This document shows, piece by piece, positions 33,930 through 43,420 of a DNA stretch of 64,000 bases. A program made the position numbers and the translations under genes. Position 1 is the first letter of the stretch. Each line of letters begins with the position of its first letter. Origin of the DNA: Spirochaetota bacterium (GTDB taxonomy: Bacteria > Spirochaetota > UBA4802 > JAFGJZ01). The stretch is taken from positions 1-64,000 of the forward strand of contig JAKPJF010000076.1 in NCBI GenBank assembly GCA_029554345.1, given 5' to 3'. The notes under the pieces are model-generated. The model made no database searches. It had not been told where the DNA came from and worked only from the letters and a program-made list of their open reading frames with translations.

Positions 33930-34835
33930 CTATTTGAGTTCATCCCAAAGATTCTTTTCCGTAATCATTTTATAAAGAATTCTCTCAAGTCTGTCGATGT
34001 CATAAAAATGTTTCGCTGAAGCATTGCCCTCAAAAATGTAGCCGTATTTGCGGATAAACTGAACCGCTGATGAAATATCCCCGTCAAGAATGCTTTTAGT
34101 GATGCGGAAATATAGATCAACTGCCATCTGATTTTTCAGCTCATCCTCGAAACCTTCTTCACGTTTGTTCATCGCAGCAACGAGTTTACGGACGTCATTC
34201 GAAGCGTAATCCTCGCCGTCCGAAAATCTAATGATATATGAGGCTAGAAGTTTTCTGCATTTTGAAATATTTCTGTAACTGCTGGCGATAAGAATATTGT
34301 CATACAGACGTTTAATTTCTCCGTCCAGTCTGATCTTCTCAAGAGAGGCATCAAGTTTTACAGGATCGAAAGCCGATTTTAAGGCATCTTTGCCTATTCC
34401 GCCGATCGCGTTGGAGAAGATTTTTTCACTTTTTTCGCTTATCTTTTTTTGGAATTCATTTAACGGCTGGCTTATGATTTCTACGAAATCCAAAGCTTCG
34501 GGGCTTCCCGAAACCTTTGTGTGAAGCTGCATTTTCTCAAGAAAAAAAATTGAAGAATCCCCGAGAGCACTCAAAGATTCATCGGCAGCATGCATAATAA
34601 GCCTTTTGCAGCGCGGACCGATTGTATTAAGAAATGCCTGATTCTGGGATTCAAGAGCTATGCGTTCCATTGTTTTGCGGACATTAATGTCGCTTTGTCT
34701 TTTCTGCCATCCGGCATCAACAACCGGCTTATACAGGTATGAGACAAAAGAATCTTTACCGCTTTTGGCCAGAATACGTATGCCCTTGATCAGTTCCTGA
34801 GACAATGAAACGGAAACTTTGTGCTGTAATTCCAT
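33930..34835 (-). CDS. unknown helical protein heading the partner-switching operon
   Basis: Soluble protein of 301 residues, predicted almost all helical, without a signal peptide or membrane segment. No family recognised. It has regularly spaced charged helices (FVEIISQPLNEFQKKISEKSEKIF, AVDLYFRITKSILDGDISSAVQFIRKYGYIF). Its tight spacing to the STAS gene suggests that it is an input, output or scaffold for the switch. The 34836-35070 gap upstream is AT-rich and holds no gene; it should contain the operon promoter. Confidence 0.7.
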   Translation of the reverse strand: MELQHKVSVSLSQELIKGIRILAKSGKDSFVSYLYKPVVDAGWQKRQSDINVRKTMERIALESQNQAFLNTIGPRCKRLIMHAADESLSALGDSSIFFLEKMQLHTKVSGSPEALDFVEIISQPLNEFQKKISEKSEKIFSNAIGGIGKDALKSAFDPVKLDASLEKIRLDGEIKRLYDNILIASSYRNISKCRKLLASYIIRFSDGEDYASNDVRKLVAAMNKREEGFEDELKNQMAVDLYFRITKSILDGDISSAVQFIRKYGYIFEGNASAKHFYDIDRLERILYKMITEKNLWDELK

Positions 34836-35070
34836 AATCCTCTGACCAAGTAAAAAAATAAACCACTTGTTCTAATCTGGGGGGATGCCGTTAAAAATGT
34901 CAATCAAAGCTTATAAAGATAAAACCTGTTCTGCAGGAAGAATACCAAGAATTAATTAATAAAAATCTAAAATGATCTTTAAACGGTATTATTATAAATA
35001 ATGATTTGACCGGCAAATTCATTATGTAAATATCTATTTAAATGCATTTAACAGGCGGAACATGATATAA

Positions 35071-35844
35071 ATGATTAAATCAACACATTGTCTTTCATGC
35101 GGAGCACCGCTCGTTCATGAACTACTTATATCAAATAAATTGTCATTTAAATGCCATTATTGCGGAAGAACATATCTTTCAACAAAGTCATATTCAGAGT
35201 CTTCAATTATAGAAAATAAAAGTTCCATAAATGAAGACTTAAATTCTCCGGCAGAGCGTCCTGCTAATACGAAACTCCGTTTAATCAGCAAACCCGGAAT
35301 ATTTTTTTACGCCGAACTCAAAGGAAGGCATGATTTTAAAACTACTCTTTTCGCTGTTATCTTTTCGTTGTCTTTTGTGATTTCTATTTCTTTTGCGGAA
35401 GCTGTCCTTATCAATGGAGGAAATACAGTTTCAGCAATAGCTTTAATGTGGGGTTCAAGTCTATTATCAGTAATTTTTATGATATCCAATGCAAAACGCG
35501 CAGGATTGAAAGAATGGTCTTTTTACCGCGTAATGAGAAATATTCTGCATCTAGTGATACCTAACGCCGTCTCTTTCCTTTTACATCTTTCATTATTTCC
35601 GCTTCTGCACAAAGAAGACATCACAATAAAGAATAGAATAATCACTATGAGAGGAAGGAATATTTTCAGCTGGAAAATTTGCCGAGATACAAAAGAAATA
35701 AAAGAAATTCTCTTCAAAAACGCCCAAATTCAGCCGCTCTTCTCTATCGTGTTTAACGATGCCTGCTGGCATCTCGGAATAAACATGAGTCTTGAGGAAA
35801 GACGCTGGGTAAAAACCGAAATTCAGAAATTTTTAGACATATAA
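35071..35844 (+). CDS. zinc-ribbon membrane protein, unknown
   Basis: Protein of 257 residues. The N-terminus is a zinc ribbon (CLSCGAPLVHE ... FKCHYCGRTY, two CxxC pairs). Residues ~90-175 contain three or four membrane helices, and the C-terminal ~70 residues are soluble (NRIITMRGRNIFSWKICRDTKEIKEILF) and PH-like in feel. Function unknown. A TTGACC box 60 bases upstream may belong to its promoter. Confidence 0.7.
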   Translation: MIKSTHCLSCGAPLVHELLISNKLSFKCHYCGRTYLSTKSYSESSIIENKSSINEDLNSPAERPANTKLRLISKPGIFFYAELKGRHDFKTTLFAVIFSLSFVISISFAEAVLINGGNTVSAIALMWGSSLLSVIFMISNAKRAGLKEWSFYRVMRNILHLVIPNAVSFLLHLSLFPLLHKEDITIKNRIITMRGRNIFSWKICRDTKEIKEILFKNAQIQPLFSIVFNDACWHLGINMSLEERRWVKTEIQKFLDI

Positions 35845-35980
35845 CTTCTCAAAAAACCATTTTTCCGAAATCACTGATGAATTAAATTAATAAAAAAACA
35901 TAATCTTTCTTCTTGACTTTTTATTCTATTTTTTTTCATTACACTTACTCTACTAGTATTGATCATTTAAGGAGATAAAA

Positions 35981-37006
35981 ATGAAAAAGAAAATGTTACT
36001 GGCGGGTTTAACTTCGCTCATATGCTCTTTCGGCATCATGTATGCCGAAGACGATGCTGCAAAAACAACAATCGCCGCAGACGGTCCTGTTGCGGACGTA
36101 TGCTTCAGTGCCGACGGGAAAAAACTTGTTTTTTCCTACAATAACGTTATAAACCTATATAACGCGGATGGGACTCTGATTAAAAAATTCGGTGTAAAAA
36201 ACGGACCGACAATCGACGTTCTCGACTATGCTAACGGCGTTATCGCGGCATTTGCCTATACCAACCCTGCACAGATCGAAATATGGGACGAAAAAGGCGT
36301 TAATACTAAAAAGCTCGGCGCAATAGCTAAAGACGCGGACGAATGCTCTGTAAATGCAAACATCGAAACCGCAAAGTCATACCGCATGATTCTTTCACGC
36401 GACGGCAAAAATGTCATCAACGTATCAAGCACTGATAATTTCGGCGGTGTCAAAGCAAGAGACATCGCAAGCGGCAAACTCAAAGTCTTCAAAGGTTATG
36501 ATGACACATCTGTTTACGGATGCTCTTTAAGCCCTGACGGAAACAAATTCGCGACAATATCAAGAGACGAACAGGTCAAAATCTGGGATCTCGCAAAAGG
36601 AACTCTCATCAGCACAGTAGAAACAGGAGATCCTTTGAATTCAACTTATTACGGAAAAGATGTAGCCTTCCTTGCTGATTCAACACTTGCAGTTCTTAAG
36701 TCAGAACTAACATTGTGGTCTGCAGACGGAAAACAGATAAAAACCATCAAGAAAGAAGTTGATTCAGCATACACTCTTGTAAGATCAAGCCGCGACGGCA
36801 ACATGTTCGGCGTAGCTTTTCAGGACAGCGGTTTTGCCGTTTACAAAAAAGACGGAACTCTTGTAAAAGTAATTATGACTCAGGGAGATTATTCGCTTCC
36901 ATGCGCTGTTACAGGCATATCATTCAGCCCGGACAATAAATCAGTCGCAGTATCAACTGACGGCGGCGGAATGAGCAAGGGCGACGTTAGAATCTATTCA
37001 CTCTAA
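35981..37006 (+). CDS. secreted beta-propeller (WD40-like) protein
   Basis: Protein of 341 residues with signal peptide (KKKMLLAGLTSLICSFGIMYAED). At least six blade-like repeats with the pattern VCFSADGKKLVFSY...INLYNADGTLIK, CSLSPDGNKFATISRDEQVKIWDLAKGTLI, ISFSPDNKSVAVSTDGG. This is a WD40/YVTN-type propeller, probably a periplasmic protein-interaction scaffold. AAGGAGA precedes the ATG; a terminator follows. Confidence 0.82.
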   Translation: MKKKMLLAGLTSLICSFGIMYAEDDAAKTTIAADGPVADVCFSADGKKLVFSYNNVINLYNADGTLIKKFGVKNGPTIDVLDYANGVIAAFAYTNPAQIEIWDEKGVNTKKLGAIAKDADECSVNANIETAKSYRMILSRDGKNVINVSSTDNFGGVKARDIASGKLKVFKGYDDTSVYGCSLSPDGNKFATISRDEQVKIWDLAKGTLISTVETGDPLNSTYYGKDVAFLADSTLAVLKSELTLWSADGKQIKTIKKEVDSAYTLVRSSRDGNMFGVAFQDSGFAVYKKDGTLVKVIMTQGDYSLPCAVTGISFSPDNKSVAVSTDGGGMSKGDVRIYSL

Positions 37007-37033
37007 TATCATATTTTTAACCTTCAACACAGC

Positions 37034-37057
37034 AAAAGACGGAGAAATCCGTCTTTT
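37034..37057. terminator. bidirectional terminator
   Basis: Stem AAAAGACGGA/TCCGTCTTTT with loop GAAA between convergent genes, T-rich on the plus side and A-rich before it. Confidence 0.85.
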
Positions 37058-37081
37058 GTTTTCTGTATAATATATTTGAAA

Positions 37082-37648
37082 TTAAAACTCTGAAGGAAGA
37101 TTTTTCCATAAATCTTCACGGGTTTCGTTAGTCATTAAACAGGCGACAACAGAATCAATCGGATATGAATGATTTACGTTTTCATCAACTTCTCCTAATT
37201 CGTGTCTAATCTCAAAGGCCAACTTCGGTTCGCCTAGCGAAAAATCAGCATTGATTCCTTCCTTATTTCCGCGCGCATCAAGTTTAATCCACCTTGAGGC
37301 AACATAGACAAAAACATATCCGTGAAGAACAAGCCATGGAAATTTATCATCATCAAGTATAAGCTTCTGATAACCGAATCCGGCAGGTATACCGACTGCG
37401 CGGCAAAGCGCGGCAAGAAGAATTGATTTTGCAAAACATATACCATGACCGTTTTTTAAAACTTCCGATGCGCTTCGTGTTACAGGATTCTCTCCGATAT
37501 CCGCCGAATGTTTAATATCATCTCTGACGAAATAATAAAGCCTCCTGGCTTTTGCAATATCATCCGTACAAGAAGAAACAATCGATAAAGCAAAATCCTT
37601 TACATTCGAAACATCAACCAAACCTTTATCTTCAAGATAGTTATTCAT
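37082..37648 (-). CDS. transglutaminase-like protein
   Basis: Cytoplasmic protein of 188 residues with a transglutaminase-like (papain-fold) core. Catalytic triad candidates: Cys in GHGICFAKSILLAALCRAVGIPAGF, His in LVLHGYVFVYV and Asp in WIKLDARGN. Such proteins are usually peptidases or cross-linking enzymes of unknown substrate. The ATG at 37648 is preferred to a TTG at 37672. It is followed in the same direction by the ricin-papain fusion 47 bases upstream. Confidence 0.82.
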   Translation of the reverse strand: MNNYLEDKGLVDVSNVKDFALSIVSSCTDDIAKARRLYYFVRDDIKHSADIGENPVTRSASEVLKNGHGICFAKSILLAALCRAVGIPAGFGYQKLILDDDKFPWLVLHGYVFVYVASRWIKLDARGNKEGINADFSLGEPKLAFEIRHELGEVDENVNHSYPIDSVVACLMTNETREDLWKNLPSEF

Positions 37649-37695
37649 AACATACCTAGGATAAACGCACAAAATTAAACTTCCGCGTCAATAAT

Positions 37696-40212
37696 TTATT
37701 CAATTCTAATCCAGCTTGCCGTACTTCCTATACCGGCACAGCCGTATTTTATCCACATGTATCCGTCTTCTCCCCAATCAGGTCCCCATGAGTTCTTGAT
37801 TAGCCATGCACCTTTTGCATCATCCCATCCGACGATAATAATCGCATGATTGGTCTGACCCGCAGGAATAACCGCATCATAAACGCCTGATCCGTACGCC
37901 ATAAAAAGATCCGTTACGAGCACTGATGAATAAAGCGGTCCATATTTGCAAAGAGCTTCCTTTATCTGACGCACTGTAGGATTTTTCAAAGCAACATATC
38001 CCTGCATTGAAACTTTATAAGTAAGCGACGGGACTTTATTCGCGGAACTCCCGTCTTTGGCCTGATATGGAAATTCACTTTCAGTTGGAATTCCTGAGTC
38101 TATCATGCTCTTATGCAGAAACGGAGTGTTGCCTCCTCCGCAGCTTCCGCAGTCAAATGTTTTACCTGCTGCTGTTTTTCCTTCCATACGGTCAACCGCA
38201 TACTGCTCTGAAAGATCCAGTTCTGTATTTTTCATTATCTTAAACACAGCTTCATAAACACCGATCGCTGAAAATGCCCAACAGCTTCCGCAGTTCTTCT
38301 GATCTTTGACAGACGTCATTTTCCCGATATCGCGCCAGTTGAAAGCTTTCATGTCGGCATTTCGCACAATCGAAGATGGAAGAGATGAAGGTTTTTTGTC
38401 ATTTGCCATTAAAACAGAATCCGTCGGAGGAGGAACATCGAAAGTTCCGGCAAGCTCTTTCATCGTACGGCTGAAAGCTTTGCTGACCTTGGTTCTGAAC
38501 TTATAACTTTTTTTCTTGATTTCATTTTCGAGCTCGTTCAAACGCTTATTCATTTCATCGGTGCGTTTAGCAATCAGCTCTTCGGTTGTTTTCTTCTCCT
38601 CGCCTTTTGATATTATAAGAAATTCCCATTCTGATTCCTGACCCTTGAAAGCAGAAGCCGCAAGCTTTGTTCCGTTTTTGCCTGCGTTTCCGTCGGCAGA
38701 AATAAAAGTTCCGTCGAGACGTGAAATAAAGCGGAAGCGGTTTTTGCCCATTGCATCTATCTTCCAGTGAAAAGCCTGTTCTGCCAGAATAGAAGCGGAA
38801 TTATTCACTTCGATAGAAGAGCTCTGTGAAGGTGTAAAATTCCATTCCATCCACGGACCTTCATGATCGGCCCATGTATGAACTGATGCACCATTTGCAA
38901 AACTTCTCGGAGTACAAAGAGCCCTTCCCCAATGGGTATAAATTTTCCATTTGCCGTTAGGCAAAAGCTGAAGACGGAATTTCTGCGAAACAGTTCCGTT
39001 ACGTTGAAACACCTGAACAGGAACACCGTCTCCGTCAACTCCGCCTCTTACATCAAGGTAACCGCCGTTTGCGGAAAGGATATTATACCAGCCGTCACCC
39101 AAGGCGATAAAGCGGAAATGCTGATCAACAGCATCCTCGCGTGCGTACAAACTCACGGCGTCACCCGATTTAAACTTTTTCGGATATCCCGGCTGATCCC
39201 AGCATCCTAAATCCGAAGCGTCACCGGCCTGTGCGGATTGAATATGAACAAATCCTGAAGGAACAATCCCCTGCTGAAATGCGGCAGTTCCGCTGTTTTT
39301 CACATATGTATCAGTATTGCATTTAAGCAGATAAAAACCTATATCTTCAACCTTATTGGTTCGCGTCCAAAGGGGTTCGAATTTATAACGTCTGTCGCCT
39401 TCAGGAGATTTCTGAAATTTATACGCCATTTCCCAAAGCTGAAGCTTCTTTCCATTGCCCCTTGTAAAAGCACCATCGCCCGGTATATCCCAGAAGTTTC
39501 CGAAATCATTACTTCCTTTTTTAGGGCTTCTTATGGCAGTCCAACGCTCAGTGTCAGGCACAGATGATTCACCGTAAGCATAAAGATATCTGTCCCAGCC
39601 TCCGGTAACTTCAACCTTGTCTTTAACAGCTCCGCCTGCCTGGTTAAGAAAACCGGCTCTGCCTGCTTCGATAAGAACCCACTGAGCTGCCAATGAATCA
39701 TTGTCATCCCAAAGAACAACATGTGTTCCGTCGGCATCCGAATTATCAGCCGCTACGAGTATCTTCTTTCCGCCGCCTTCATTAACATATATTTTATATT
39801 TTCCGCCTCCGACTGACGCAAATTTGAACTGCTGGTTGCGGTTTTTGGTAAGCTTAACATCCCATATTGCGACCTTTGTTCCGTTAGCGGTTTTTCCGCC
39901 GGCAACATCAACATTCCCTCTAAACAGTCTTCCGAATGAGGCATTTTTCGGAGAAATGTAGATCCATCCGTTTCCGGCCGGTGTAAGCATAAATTTTCGG
40001 TCATCTTCATCATCATATTTATAAAGCTGAAGTACGGCGCCTTTTTTATAACCGCCTCCTTTGCCCGGGAGATCCCAGAATCCGCGGTCGGCATCGCCCG
40101 AAAGCGCCGATTTTATGTAATAATATTTGCCTGCATCCAGAGCTTCAAGCGCCGTAAACGAAATAAAAATCATGCCTACGGCAAAAATACAAAATTTCAG
40201 AAGTCTATTCAT
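37696..40212 (-). CDS. secreted ricin-lectin/papain (C1) protease fusion
   Basis: Protein of 838 residues with signal peptide (LLKFCIFAVGMIFISFTALEA). The N-terminal ~540 residues contain three to four ricin-type beta-trefoil-like units, with recurring Q-x-W/F ends such as QQFKFASVGGGKYKIY, AQWVLI, QKFRLQLLPNGKWKIY and SEWEFLI. A charged coiled-coil linker (EELIAKRTDEMNKRLNELENEIKKK) follows, then a papain-like C1 peptidase: Cys in KNCGSCWAFSAIG, His in NHAIIIVGWDD and Asn in KNSWGPDWGEDGYMWI. Probably binds glycans and cleaves proteins on host or competitor surfaces; this is inference. GTG at 40221 is an alternative start. Confidence 0.88.
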   Translation of the reverse strand: MNRLLKFCIFAVGMIFISFTALEALDAGKYYYIKSALSGDADRGFWDLPGKGGGYKKGAVLQLYKYDDEDDRKFMLTPAGNGWIYISPKNASFGRLFRGNVDVAGGKTANGTKVAIWDVKLTKNRNQQFKFASVGGGKYKIYVNEGGGKKILVAADNSDADGTHVVLWDDNDSLAAQWVLIEAGRAGFLNQAGGAVKDKVEVTGGWDRYLYAYGESSVPDTERWTAIRSPKKGSNDFGNFWDIPGDGAFTRGNGKKLQLWEMAYKFQKSPEGDRRYKFEPLWTRTNKVEDIGFYLLKCNTDTYVKNSGTAAFQQGIVPSGFVHIQSAQAGDASDLGCWDQPGYPKKFKSGDAVSLYAREDAVDQHFRFIALGDGWYNILSANGGYLDVRGGVDGDGVPVQVFQRNGTVSQKFRLQLLPNGKWKIYTHWGRALCTPRSFANGASVHTWADHEGPWMEWNFTPSQSSSIEVNNSASILAEQAFHWKIDAMGKNRFRFISRLDGTFISADGNAGKNGTKLAASAFKGQESEWEFLIISKGEEKKTTEELIAKRTDEMNKRLNELENEIKKKSYKFRTKVSKAFSRTMKELAGTFDVPPPTDSVLMANDKKPSSLPSSIVRNADMKAFNWRDIGKMTSVKDQKNCGSCWAFSAIGVYEAVFKIMKNTELDLSEQYAVDRMEGKTAAGKTFDCGSCGGGNTPFLHKSMIDSGIPTESEFPYQAKDGSSANKVPSLTYKVSMQGYVALKNPTVRQIKEALCKYGPLYSSVLVTDLFMAYGSGVYDAVIPAGQTNHAIIIVGWDDAKGAWLIKNSWGPDWGEDGYMWIKYGCAGIGSTASWIRIE

Positions 40213-40341
40213 TTCTATCACCTTTTAATCATTAGTTAAAAATAAAATGCATATTTTAAGCTTTAAATAAAGAAAAAAACAATATTGAAGCAAAATATTG
40301 TATCTTGTGATAAAAATCCCTATAATCTCGTATATGAATTA

Positions 40342-40953
40342 CTAGAAAACGACTCCAAGTCTCAATCCCAACTCCCATACAGGAGTTTCTGTTTTATAAA
40401 CATATCTAAAACTTGTATATGGACTGATCAGCAATCTGGACATTATTATGTAATTAAAATCGAGACTTATTCCGTTTGTGTAATACAGTTTCTCTGCATC
40501 GGCATCATATTCAATTCCCCAGGGATGAAGCCCAAGCGCAAAGGCAAAATCCGGCCGAAGCCAATAATGAAATTTAATGTTTTCTGGGACCAAAACAAGA
40601 AAAACCCCTATACTGCCTGCAATCTTAGGCTCTCCATTATCTTCATCTTCATCTGAATCCTCATCGTCATCGTCATCGTCATCCGAATTTGCAACTTCCA
40701 ATCCGATCAAACCGACACCTATGAGACCTGGAGCCGAAGTATAAAATCCGTTTTTATTAAGTGAAAATACATAACCCAATGAAAGACTTATATTATCCGA
40801 AATATCAATTTTCGGCCAGTCAAGATTTACTCCCAAAACAGGTTTCCTTTCATTTCTATCAAACATCATTCCGCCGTTTAATGTAAAATCAGAATAAGAA
40901 AACACCAGAATAAACACAAAAAACAGCATTGTTAATAATACTTTTATTTTCAT
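40342..40953 (-). CDS. putative outer-membrane beta-barrel with acidic loop
   Basis: Protein of 203 residues with a signal peptide (KIKVLLTMLFFVFILVFSYS), alternating amphipathic strands (ISLSLGYVFSLNKNGFY, LISPYTSFRYVYKTE, WELGLRLGVVF) and a C-terminal phenylalanine, as in outer-membrane barrels of about eight strands. Residues ~90-108 are an acidic run (DDDDDDDEDSDEDEDNGE) coded by GAT/GAC repeats, probably an external loop. No family name recognised. Confidence 0.65.
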   Translation of the reverse strand: MKIKVLLTMLFFVFILVFSYSDFTLNGGMMFDRNERKPVLGVNLDWPKIDISDNISLSLGYVFSLNKNGFYTSAPGLIGVGLIGLEVANSDDDDDDDEDSDEDEDNGEPKIAGSIGVFLVLVPENIKFHYWLRPDFAFALGLHPWGIEYDADAEKLYYTNGISLDFNYIIMSRLLISPYTSFRYVYKTETPVWELGLRLGVVF

Positions 40954-41027
40954 AATACTTCCCCTTTTTGAAACATCAGCACTCAGGTAATTTCAGAAAG
41001 TCATCATCGCAACAGCTATTATGCATG

Positions 41028-41210
41028 CTATTTTGCGAACAACATACAAATATTAGATTTATTATTTGCCATTTTTGTTTTAAAAAAACAATTCATTTTT
41101 TCAAATACATAAATCTGCGTTTTAAAATATTCTTTGACAGAAATATTATTCAATAATTCATCAACTGATAACTGATTATTTACATGGACTGATTCGTCGT
41201 AGAGTTTCAT
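41028..41210 (-). CDS. doubtful 60-residue ORF
   Basis: The only frame worth noting in the 40954-41255 gap. Sequence begins MKLYDESVHVNNQLSVDELLNN and looks moderately protein-like, but it has only a weak AAAGA before the ATG, no recognised motif and high AT content. Could be a small protein or a remnant; the rest of the gap shows nothing. Confidence 0.2.
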   Translation of the reverse strand: MKLYDESVHVNNQLSVDELLNNISVKEYFKTQIYVFEKMNCFFKTKMANNKSNICMLFAK

Positions 41211-41255
41211 TCTTTAAAAATTATCAACATCTTTACCCGGATTCATTACTTTGAT

Positions 41256-41657
41256 ATGAAGATAACAATATTCGCTCTAAAAAAACGCATTCTTTATTTT
41301 TTGATATCAGCAATTCTTTTTGCTATGGGAGTAAGTCTTGTCATTTTCGGAAAACGCTTTCAGCATTTCCGCGGATGGTTCGGAGATTATATAATAACTA
41401 TCTTCATTTTCTTCGGCATAAAATTTATTTTTCCTAGACTGAACAGAATAAGACTCGCTATAGGAGTTTTTATTTTTTCATCCGCAGTTGAACTGATTCA
41501 GCTTTCAGGCGTATGCGATTACTATAATTTAAAATCAGCGTTTTGGCAGCTTACTATCGGAAGCCGTTTTGATTTCTTCGACATCTTTCTTTATGCCGCC
41601 GGCTGTTTAAGCGCGGCGGTGATTGACGGAATAATAGACAGGATAAACTCTAAATAA
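41256..41657 (+). CDS. DUF2809-like membrane protein
   Basis: Protein of 133 residues with four membrane helices. Features match DUF2809: GWFGDYIITIFIFFGIKFIF, SSAVELIQL and GSRFDFFDIFLYAAGCLSAAVID. Role unknown. It ends one base before the convergent exonuclease gene. Confidence 0.75.
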   Translation: MKITIFALKKRILYFLISAILFAMGVSLVIFGKRFQHFRGWFGDYIITIFIFFGIKFIFPRLNRIRLAIGVFIFSSAVELIQLSGVCDYYNLKSAFWQLTIGSRFDFFDIFLYAAGCLSAAVIDGIIDRINSK

Positions 41658-41658
41658 A

Positions 41659-42453
41659 TCAGTTCCACTTCACGGCATCAATATATTTCTTAAAAACCGG
41701 ACGCTTGTCGTAAAGCTTCTCCATATACTCTCTTGCATGAGCGCGAAGTTCGCCTTCGCGTATAGATGTGATATCTCCGCAAAGAACACGGCTTCTCAGA
41801 AAAATAAAATAAGTATCAAGAACATCGCAGATACAGTAATCATTTATCTCTTCTGCTTTTCCGGCTTTGTAAAGTTCATGAACTTCGCTTCCCTTCGTGT
41901 CCATTTTACCCGGACATCCGATCATCTTCGCAAGCACATTCAGTCCGCCCGCAAGCTTAACAGCGTGATTATTCGACATATATTCCTGCATGTCTATGTG
42001 ACGGGCGCCGTTTCTGTAACGTGTTCCGCCCTTATCAGAAAAATGTCTCTTGGCGGATATTCCGATCTTATAGGCACAGAATTCCATTAGAGGAACATCA
42101 AATCCTCTGCCGTTAAATGTTACAATAGTCGCATCTTTATAAAGGGATTCGATTCCATACCAGAAACGTCTTGTAATTTCCTCAGGCCGGTAATTAGGCT
42201 CATCCATTGAAACTATTTCCAGAAGCCTGAAATTCTCATCAACCTTTGCAACCACAAGCGAAACAGGAATCTGAAAGGTTGCAGGTATGAAATTACTCGT
42301 TCCGCCGGTAATTTTCAGTATTTCGTCCTGAAATTTTTCAACGGCCTCATCTCCGCTGATATTTTCATCCGGAAATTTTACAGATTTAATTAAATCCGTA
42401 TCGGGAACCGACTCGATATCGAAAACGAGATACTTGACTTTGGCTTCTTCCAT
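41659..42453 (-). CDS. PolB-like 3'-5' exonuclease
   Basis: DnaQ-fold protein of 264 residues related to the exonuclease domain of family B polymerases. Acidic motifs: Exo I VFDIESVPD near residue 10, Exo II VTFNGRGFDVPLMEF, Exo III region DYCICDVLDTYFIFLR, plus HIDMQEYMS. Likely a stand-alone DNA repair or nuclease activity. ATG at 42453 follows GGAGGAAA. Divergent from rpmB. Confidence 0.85.
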   Translation of the reverse strand: MEEAKVKYLVFDIESVPDTDLIKSVKFPDENISGDEAVEKFQDEILKITGGTSNFIPATFQIPVSLVVAKVDENFRLLEIVSMDEPNYRPEEITRRFWYGIESLYKDATIVTFNGRGFDVPLMEFCAYKIGISAKRHFSDKGGTRYRNGARHIDMQEYMSNNHAVKLAGGLNVLAKMIGCPGKMDTKGSEVHELYKAGKAEEINDYCICDVLDTYFIFLRSRVLCGDITSIREGELRAHAREYMEKLYDKRPVFKKYIDAVKWN

Positions 42454-42580
42454 GAATTTTCCTCCGGCGGGTGAACATATATCGGCAAACCCGTTTTTCA
42501 ATTTGTTTAAAATAAAATTGTTGCAATAAGAATGCGCAATAGAAAGGATGTCTACAAAGTTTTTACTATCGGAGAAGTTT

Positions 42581-42769
42581 ATGGCTAAATGCGATATATG
42601 CGGTAAAGGCGTTCAGTTTGGTCACAATGTGAGCCATTCAAACAGAAAGACTAACACTCTCTGGAAGCCGAATGTCAAGAAAATCCGCGTGATCGAAGAA
42701 AAGCAGGTTGTCCGCAAACATGTTTGCACACGCTGCATCCGTTCCGGCAAAGTTCAGAAAGCCGTGTAA
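42581..42769 (+). CDS. rpmB: 50S ribosomal protein L28
   Basis: L28 of 62 residues. MAKCDICGKGVQFGHNVSHSNRKTNTLWKPN and CTRCIRSGKV show the zinc-binding (C+) form with two CxxC pairs. Start at 42581 follows GGAGAAG; an upstream in-frame ATG is ignored. Monocistronic with its own terminator. Confidence 0.97.
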   Translation: MAKCDICGKGVQFGHNVSHSNRKTNTLWKPNVKKIRVIEEKQVVRKHVCTRCIRSGKVQKAV

Positions 42770-42770
42770 C

Positions 42771-42798
42771 AAAAAGCCGGTTAATAACCGGCTTTTTT
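42771..42798 (+). terminator. rpmB terminator
   Basis: Stem GCCGGTTA/TAACCGGC extended by A/T tracts and followed by T6; one base after the rpmB stop. Also usable for the convergent gene. Confidence 0.92.
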
Positions 42799-42802
42799 AT
42801 TC

Positions 42803-43420
42803 TCAGAGATTCACTATAAATCCGTAAAAGATACCGAAAAGCGAAATAACACACAATATCACTGCAATAGTAAGAGCTATGAGCGGAATAAAAACTGCCG
42901 CGAGAGCGGTAAGTACCGGCGCGGAATTAATTTCCGAAAGAACTGAAACAATAAAATAAACCGAATAAATCAGAGCAGCGATTACGAAAACAGCAAGAGC
43001 TAAAACTGCAACCGGAGCCAGTTCTATCGAATTAAAAATTACGACTCCCGGAAGAATAAACACGAAAGGAAACAGAGAATAATTCAATACCGAGAAAATA
43101 CGACCGCTCTTTCCAGGAAAACCCAGATATTGAAAAACAAAATCAGCAGAAAGGGCAAAAATAAATAATATCATCAAAAGAATTATATATCCGAGCACTA
43201 ATCCATAAGAAATTTTGTAATAAAAGAATTCACTTTGAGGAAGAAGCAGTGATAATGATAAAAAAACAGAAAACAAAGCAAGAAATGAAATCATTAAAGA
43301 AGACGGCAAAATTCTGCGTTTTGACTCAGAAATCTTCACCGCAAAAAGTCTCGGATCCATTATAAGGGCTGAAATATAGTCCGCCCAGACAAGCGATTTC
43401 AAATTTTCTTTAAAACTCAT
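42803..43420 (-). CDS. Yip1-family membrane protein
   Basis: Protein of 205 residues with five to six membrane helices after a ~35-residue soluble start (WADYISALIMDPRLFAVKISESKR). The hydrophobic layout (FSVLNYSLFPFVFILPGVVIF) matches bacterial Yip1-domain proteins, whose function is unknown. Overlaps the sppA gene by four bases, so co-expressed with it. Confidence 0.7.
   Translation of the reverse strand: MSFKENLKSLVWADYISALIMDPRLFAVKISESKRRILPSSLMISFLALFSVFLSLSLLLPQSEFFYYKISYGLVLGYIILLMILFIFALSADFVFQYLGFPGKSGRIFSVLNYSLFPFVFILPGVVIFNSIELAPVAVLALAVFVIAALIYSVYFIVSVLSEINSAPVLTALAAVFIPLIALTIAVILCVISLFGIFYGFIVNL

Noticed and set aside
40640-40690. Short tandem repeats as a CRISPR-like or VNTR array outside coding
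   Set aside because: They are in-frame Asp/Glu codons of a protein, not spaced repeats.
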